Below, piece after piece: positions 7,235-11,253 of a stretch of DNA of 11,253 bases. The DNA comes from Sulfurovaceae bacterium. GTDB lineage: Bacteria > Campylobacterota > Campylobacteria > Campylobacterales > Sulfurovaceae. Location of the stretch: assembly GCA_029933395.1 (NCBI GenBank), contig JAOZOG010000020.1, positions 1 to 11,253 on the forward strand, in the 5' to 3' direction. Position numbers and translations under genes: made by a program. The first letter of the stretch is position 1, and every line of letters begins with the position of its first letter. The notes under the pieces are model-generated. The model saw only the letters and a program-made list of their open reading frames with translations, searched no databases and had not been told where the DNA came from.

Positions 7235-8083
7235 CTACTTGACATTCACATCAATATTGGTCAGTTTCCACGCTCCGTTCTCCTGCATATAGGAGAGGTT
7301 GAAATAGAGTTTGTTGGGTGTCGTATCGTAGTGTCCTTTGAGTGTCAAAATGCCATCGTTGATTACCGGTTTGGAATCGAAAACCGGCTGCATAGGGTCA
7401 ACGATGGTGAAATCTACATTTTTCTCGATAAATACCTTGAAGGCGTTATTGAATTTCTCCGTGGAGACAGCATCCTGAAGTGCTTTGGAGACAGATTGTC
7501 GAAAACCCTCCATATTTTTTTGATTGATCGAGAGGGCAAATGTATGAAGGGTCTCTTTGACCAGTTTGGTGTAGGCCGCATCCGTATCCTGCACAGCGCT
7601 CTCTGCGGGTTTTGGGGATGCAGGTTGTGCGCTCGCCTGTGTCGCTTCCGCAGGTCTGCCGGCAGTGTCGCCTGGGTTTTTGACCTCTTTTTCTATCTGC
7701 GTTCCTGCTGCAGGTTTGTCGATCGAATAGATCTGCCAGCTGTCGCCTGCTTTGACCATCTTGATCGTCAATGGGATAGCACCTGCACTCGTCACGATGC
7801 TGCCTTCGATCTCTCCCCGGTTTCCTTCAGCCGAACGATTGCCCCAACTGGCACTCTGGAAGCTGTCGAGTCCATTTTGTTTGAGAAAGGCAATCATTTG
7901 CTCTTTGCTGACTGCCTTTTTGAAATCCGCCGAAGTCAATGCATAAGCCTGGTCATACTGTTTCGCCGCAACCTCTTTGAAGAAAGTTTCCGCTGTCTTT
8001 GTCATACCGGCTGTCAAATAAAAAGCCAGTCCTACAGCCAGAACAATCAAGAGGATAAATCCGCCTAAAACCTTTTTCCACAT
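7235..8083 (-). CDS. Membrane-anchored protein with two NTF2-like domains
   Basis: The 282-residue protein has one hydrophobic segment at about 5-24 after MWKK, so it is probably an inner-membrane signal anchor with the rest in the periplasm. Domain 1 (about 28-123) and domain 2 (about 167-282) share a pattern. Each begins with a helix (AETFFKEVAAKQYDQAYALT; LHTFALSINQKNMEGFRQSV), continues in beta strands and ends in W-x-(I/L)-x-x-ID (W116 and W272). This is the layout of NTF2-like (SnoaL/DUF4878-type) domains; the family match is by eye. An Ala/Pro/Glu-rich linker (about 124-166) separates them. No catalytic residue is recognisable, so the domains may bind peptide or small ligand. A strong AAAGGAG (8096-8090) lies 6 bases before the ATG. 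It is the first gene of the operon, 8 bases before the exported Ig-repeat protein, and diverges from the protease. Confidence 0.85.
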   Translation of the reverse strand: MWKKVLGGFILLIVLAVGLAFYLTAGMTKTAETFFKEVAAKQYDQAYALTSADFKKAVSKEQMIAFLKQNGLDSFQSASWGNRSAEGNRGEIEGSIVTSAGAIPLTIKMVKAGDSWQIYSIDKPAAGTQIEKEVKNPGDTAGRPAEATQASAQPASPKPAESAVQDTDAAYTKLVKETLHTFALSINQKNMEGFRQSVSKALQDAVSTEKFNNAFKVFIEKNVDFTIVDPMQPVFDSKPVINDGILTLKGHYDTTPNKLYFNLSYMQENGAWKLTNIDVNVK

Positions 8084-8113
8084 TTCTCACTCCTTTGAAT
8101 TTAATACACATTA

Positions 8114-8142
8114 ATCATATTCTGTATAAACTTAATTGTCAA
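8114..8142 (-). promoter_or_regulatory. Sigma-70 promoter for the NTF2-like/Ig-repeat operon
   Basis: On the minus strand a perfect TTGACA (8142-8137) is followed after exactly 17 bases by TATGAT (8119-8114), five of six matches to TATAAT. It predicts transcription from about 8107, with a leader of about 24 bases carrying the strong AAAGGAG. This is the best classical promoter in the window. Confidence 0.75.
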
Positions 8143-8153
8143 TAATTTAAGGT

Positions 8154-8159
8154 TATAAT
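8154..8159 (+). promoter_or_regulatory. -10 box of the clostripain-like protease promoter
   Basis: A perfect TATAAT lies 33 bases before the ATG at 8193, in AT-rich DNA without a clear -35 at normal spacing. The predicted start near 8166 gives a leader of about 27 bases with AAGGAG at 8181-8186, six bases before the ATG. Its upstream DNA contains the -35 of the opposing promoter. A loose dyad, CTTAA (8131-8135) with TTAAG (8147-8151), lies between the two -10 boxes. Confidence 0.55.
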
Positions 8160-8192
8160 TTTAAAGCGTCTCTTTAAAAAAAGGAGTTTGGA

Positions 8193-11100
8193 ATGCAAGC
8201 GAAAAAGTCTGGGGCTTGGCAAATGAAATTGCTCTCTCTGTTGGCAGCTTTTCTTCTTGTGGCGGTTTGCCCACCTTTCCTTTCGGCAGAGGGGGTGGGA
8301 TTGACCGCTTTCAGTGCTGAGGCCGATGTCTCAGGGGATGTTGCAGAAGTGGATCGGGTACGTCCGGCCCACCGTTTTGACCTGGGAGAGGTGCGTAAAG
8401 ATCCCGACAGGGAGTGGACGCTGATCGTTTATATGGATGGCGACAACGACTTGGAACCGTTCGCCCTGGCCGACCTCAATGAGATGGAGGCGGGTATCGG
8501 TGAGCGTATGGAGATCATCGTACTGGTGGACCGTGCGAAGGGTTATGACAAATCTGAGGGAGATTGGCAGGATGCCAGAGTCTACCGTATCCAAAAGGAT
8601 AAAAACAGTCAAAAGATCAGCTCGGAACTGCTCGCTACACCGGGGGAGCTCAACCTTGGAGATGAGAAGGTGCTGGAGGGTTTCGTGGGTGCTGCCCTGA
8701 AAACCTTTCCCTCAAAACACTATGCATTGATTATGTGGAACCATGGCGGAGGCTGGGCGGCGCATGCCAGTGACCATAATGCACCGGGGACCCTGAACGG
8801 AGAGGATTATCTGACACTGCCGGAGCTCTCCGGCGCGATCCGTGGGGCACTGAAGCACAGTGGTGTGAAGCGTTTTGATCTGATCGGTTTCGATATGTGC
8901 CTGATGGCGCAGCTGGAGACGGCAGTGGAGCTCAAGGATCTTGCTGAAGTGATGGTGGCATCACAGGCGAACGAGCCGGGGAACGGATGGCCCTATATCG
9001 AAGTGCTGGGTGAGTTCGCCAAAGGAACACAGGGGGTACGCCGTATCGCCTCCTCTATCGTACAGGAGTATGGCAAGTTTTATGAAGCGACGGATGAGAC
9101 GATCTATACGCTCTCTTCCTTTGACTTGACGCAGGTTGACCGGGTCACAGAGGCCCTCGACCGGCTGGCAGACAAACTCGGTACAGGACTTGACGGACTC
9201 TGGCCGACCATTTCTCGCTCCTTCTTTTTTGCCGAAGCCTATGCTGCGAGGACCCAGGTACAACGGGGCAAGTATGCGCTGGCGAGTATCGATCTGATGG
9301 ATGCGCTCAAAAGAGTAAAAACCAACGCGAAAGGCTTCAATGCCGACAAAGAGTACAACGATCTGCTGGCAGCAATGGATCGTTTCATCCTGACAACCTA
9401 TGTCAGTCCGGCACACCGCCTCAGTAATGGCATCGCCATCTATTCGCCGGTGACCGACAAAATCTTCAATGACAAATACCTGCAGACACGATTCGCCCAG
9501 GGGTCACACTGGACAAAACTGCTGCAAAATCTCTATCGCTATCAGGCCAGGAACCAAACCAAACCCGTGATTCACGATCTGAAACTGGTGGACTATGGTA
9601 AGAAGAGGCTCGATCCTGCTACTGTCGCCAAGCCGCTCAGCACGCAGGGGATACTCTATACCGTCGAGGGGACCAATCTCCTCTGGTTGTCAGGAATGTT
9701 CGGCGAGAAGAGTAAGGATGGAAAACGTATGATCATCTACAGCAGAAGTACCGTACTCGATGCCAACTGGCACAAACGCATCAAAACGATGGCGGCTGAC
9801 AAGGTGGACTATATCATTCCGGAGTACAAAGACGGAACCAATCAGCGCATCATTATGTACAGCGGCTACCGCTATGCCCTCAGCAATGGCAAAAAAGCAT
9901 TCTATGCGACCGTGACGATGCCTCTCAATTCGGGAATGATGACAGTGCCGATCATCTATGAGCACCCCAGCACCGGAAAGCTGGGTGGGACGATCTATTT
10001 CGATGACAAATGGTGGGCAGCCAAGGTGGTCGTTCTGGAGTTGCCGCAGAAAGATGGAACGGTACTCTATCAGCAGGTCAAGCCGGCACCGGATGCCAAA
10101 ATCACACCACTCTTCGAGACGATCAACGAGGAGGGGAAGGTGGATTATCTCCAGGCGGGTACGATGCAGTGGGGTGATGGGCTGGAGCTGCTGCTCTCAC
10201 TCTACGACCCCGGTACCTATCAGCTTGCTCTGACGGCAGAAGCGATCGGCGGACTCTCCGATACGGCACTCTATGATTTCCGCGTCGACGAAGACAAAGA
10301 TCTCAGATCGCTGATCGAGAGAGGAAAAAAATACACCAAAGAGGATTTGGTGGGAACCTGGCAATATATCGACGCAAAGCAGTATATGAAAAATGGTACG
10401 ATCGTGCCGCTCGATTTGATGATCTCTTTTGCTCCGCATCCCGATGATAAGGCTCTTCTCGTCTCACGAATGACTGCCCCCAAAAGACCGAACTATGAAC
10501 AGGTGCAGGTGGTACTCCCTGACACCCGTACCCTGCCGCATTTGCGTTTCTTTATGGTTTCAGACAAAAAGAAGATCGATCAACCAGACTACTCCGTCTA
10601 CATGACGCTGATTTTCAAAACACCGCAGGGTGATACCGTGATGCTGCAGCACAATTTGCTCTCGCAGGGGATCTACGCAGCCGTCAAGCGAGGCCAAGGT
10701 GGTGCAAAACCGGCACAATCTGCTTCGCCCCAGCCCCAGGCGGCAGCCGTTTCGTCCTCTCCGGCAGGAATCGAAGGCTCCTGGCGCACTGCAGATGGTG
10801 AGAGGCTCATCGTGCAGGGCGGCAGCTATCGTATCGCGCAGAATGGACAGGAGATCGACAGCGGGAGCTACAGGATTCAGGGAAATATCCTCTTTGCCAA
10901 AAGCCGCTACACCGGCGTGACGACGCAGTTTACCTTCAGGGCAGAGGGCAATACACTGCAGCTTCAGGATGCTTTCGGTGAACGCTATACGTATCACCGG
11001 GAGAGTGCAGATGCAGCCGTGCCCCAGCAGCAGAGTGCCCATACTGCCATACAGGCTGGCTCGCAAAATGGACGATTGAGAGGCAAATATTGCAGCTATT

Positions 11101-11253
11101 CCGGCTCGTCAGGTACCTATACCGGCTCCTACTCCAGCTCCAACTGGGCCTACTTCGATGGCCGGGGCAGTTTCAGTTATGGCGCTTCGAGCTATTCGAG
11201 CGGCAGTGCGGGCAGCTATGCCGGTGGAAATGGTGGCAATCGTGGCACCTACA
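8193..11253 (+). CDS. Exported clostripain-like (peptidase family C11) cysteine protease with modular C-terminus; 3' end outside window
   Basis: The frame is open for 1020 codons and runs off the window without a stop. The ATG at 8193 follows AAGGAG by 6 bases; Met11 (8223) is a weaker alternative. A signal peptide is clear: hydrophobic about 13-26, likely cut after LSA near 32. The C11 catalytic domain (about 75-449) begins WTLIVYMDGDNDLE. The catalytic His is H184 in ALIMWNHGGGW and the catalytic Cys is C236 in LIGFDMCLM; D234, two before the Cys, matches the residue linked in family C11 to preference for basic P1 residues. A beta-rich region of unknown type spans about 455-709. Two small barrel-like units follow, at about 719-832 (starts DLVGTW) and 860-937 (starts IEGSW), split by an Ala/Pro/Ser/Gln linker. 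After a second linker comes a unit starting KYCSYSG (965) that turns Ser/Gly/Tyr-rich. The second barrel and the YCS unit match the C-terminus of the divergently encoded exported protein. The protease probably acts in the periplasm or outside the cell. Confidence 0.92.
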   Translation, partial: MQAKKSGAWQMKLLSLLAAFLLVAVCPPFLSAEGVGLTAFSAEADVSGDVAEVDRVRPAHRFDLGEVRKDPDREWTLIVYMDGDNDLEPFALADLNEMEAGIGERMEIIVLVDRAKGYDKSEGDWQDARVYRIQKDKNSQKISSELLATPGELNLGDEKVLEGFVGAALKTFPSKHYALIMWNHGGGWAAHASDHNAPGTLNGEDYLTLPELSGAIRGALKHSGVKRFDLIGFDMCLMAQLETAVELKDLAEVMVASQANEPGNGWPYIEVLGEFAKGTQGVRRIASSIVQEYGKFYEATDETIYTLSSFDLTQVDRVTEALDRLADKLGTGLDGLWPTISRSFFFAEAYAARTQVQRGKYALASIDLMDALKRVKTNAKGFNADKEYNDLLAAMDRFILTTYVSPAHRLSNGIAIYSPVTDKIFNDKYLQTRFAQGSHWTKLLQNLYRYQARNQTKPVIHDLKLVDYGKKRLDPATVAKPLSTQGILYTVEGTNLLWLSGMFGEKSKDGKRMIIYSRSTVLDANWHKRIKTMAADKVDYIIPEYKDGTNQRIIMYSGYRYALSNGKKAFYATVTMPLNSGMMTVPIIYEHPSTGKLGGTIYFDDKWWAAKVVVLELPQKDGTVLYQQVKPAPDAKITPLFETINEEGKVDYLQAGTMQWGDGLELLLSLYDPGTYQLALTAEAIGGLSDTALYDFRVDEDKDLRSLIERGKKYTKEDLVGTWQYIDAKQYMKNGTIVPLDLMISFAPHPDDKALLVSRMTAPKRPNYEQVQVVLPDTRTLPHLRFFMVSDKKKIDQPDYSVYMTLIFKTPQGDTVMLQHNLLSQGIYAAVKRGQGGAKPAQSASPQPQAAAVSSSPAGIEGSWRTADGERLIVQGGSYRIAQNGQEIDSGSYRIQGNILFAKSRYTGVTTQFTFRAEGNTLQLQDAFGERYTYHRESADAAVPQQQSAHTAIQAGSQNGRLRGKYCSYSGSSGTYTGSYSSSNWAYFDGRGSFSYGASSYSSGSAGSYAGGNGGNRGTY

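Noticed and set aside
7331..8068. Open 245-codon plus-strand frame
   Set aside because: Antisense to the NTF2-like membrane protein. Its Cys/Arg/Phe-rich composition is typical of a shadow frame.
8136..8153. TTGTCA as a plus-strand -35 for the protease
   Set aside because: The spacing to TATAAT is only 12 bases, too short for sigma-70. The same bases make a perfect TTGACA at correct spacing on the minus strand.
8259..8271. Lipobox in the protease signal peptide (VAVC, Cys26)
   Set aside because: The residue before Cys is Val rather than Gly, Ala or Ser, and a signal peptidase I site (LSA) follows, so a lipoprotein is unlikely.
10560..11066. Open 168-codon minus-strand frame
   Set aside because: Antisense to the protease C-terminus, with no start signals or domain.

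Overview
The window looks like chromosome of a Campylobacterota (epsilonproteobacterial) bacterium, probably a free-living chemolithotroph of the Sulfurovum/Nitratifractor/Hydrogenimonas kind. This is inferred from a futalosine-pathway menaquinone gene (mqnE), an epsilon-style GlnD, extended -10 promoters (TGnTATAAT) that need no clear -35, and moderate GC. No phage, insertion sequence, CRISPR array, tRNA or rRNA was seen.

Layout. (1) Bases 1-108 hold the last codons of an unidentified plus-strand gene. (2) Bases 105-198 hold two inverted REP elements with outward GTAG heads, lying between two convergent genes and overlapping the stop codon of the left one. (3) Bases 200-4484, minus strand, are a tight glnD-glmS operon: the PII uridylyltransferase (glutamine sensor), then glutamine:fructose-6-phosphate amidotransferase, with one base between stop and start. 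(4) Bases 4485-4551 carry two overlapping, back-to-back extended -10 promoters, for glnD leftward and mqnE rightward. (5) Bases 4552-5631 encode MqnE, aminofutalosine synthase. (6) Bases 5632-5747 are a convergent intergenic gap with one bulged hairpin. (7) Bases 5748-8083, minus strand, are a two-gene operon of envelope proteins: a membrane-anchored protein with two NTF2-like domains, then an exported multidomain protein with two Ig-like repeats and a distinctive two-module C-terminus. (8) Bases 8084-8192 are a compact divergent promoter region. (9) From 8193 to the window end runs a very large exported clostripain-like (peptidase family C11) cysteine protease, 1020 codons visible and still open at the edge.

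The part most likely to be undescribed is region 7-9. The protease and the exported protein encoded across the shared promoter end in the same pair of modules: a small 'G-x-W' beta-barrel-like unit, a Pro/Ser/Gln-rich linker, then a 'Y-C-S ... F-x-x-x-G-x-F-x-Y-G' unit. Divergent promoters, export signals and this matched tail suggest one extracytoplasmic system of a C11 protease plus partner proteins. The left half of the window is housekeeping metabolism: glutamine sensing next to glutamine use for amino sugars, and menaquinone synthesis.
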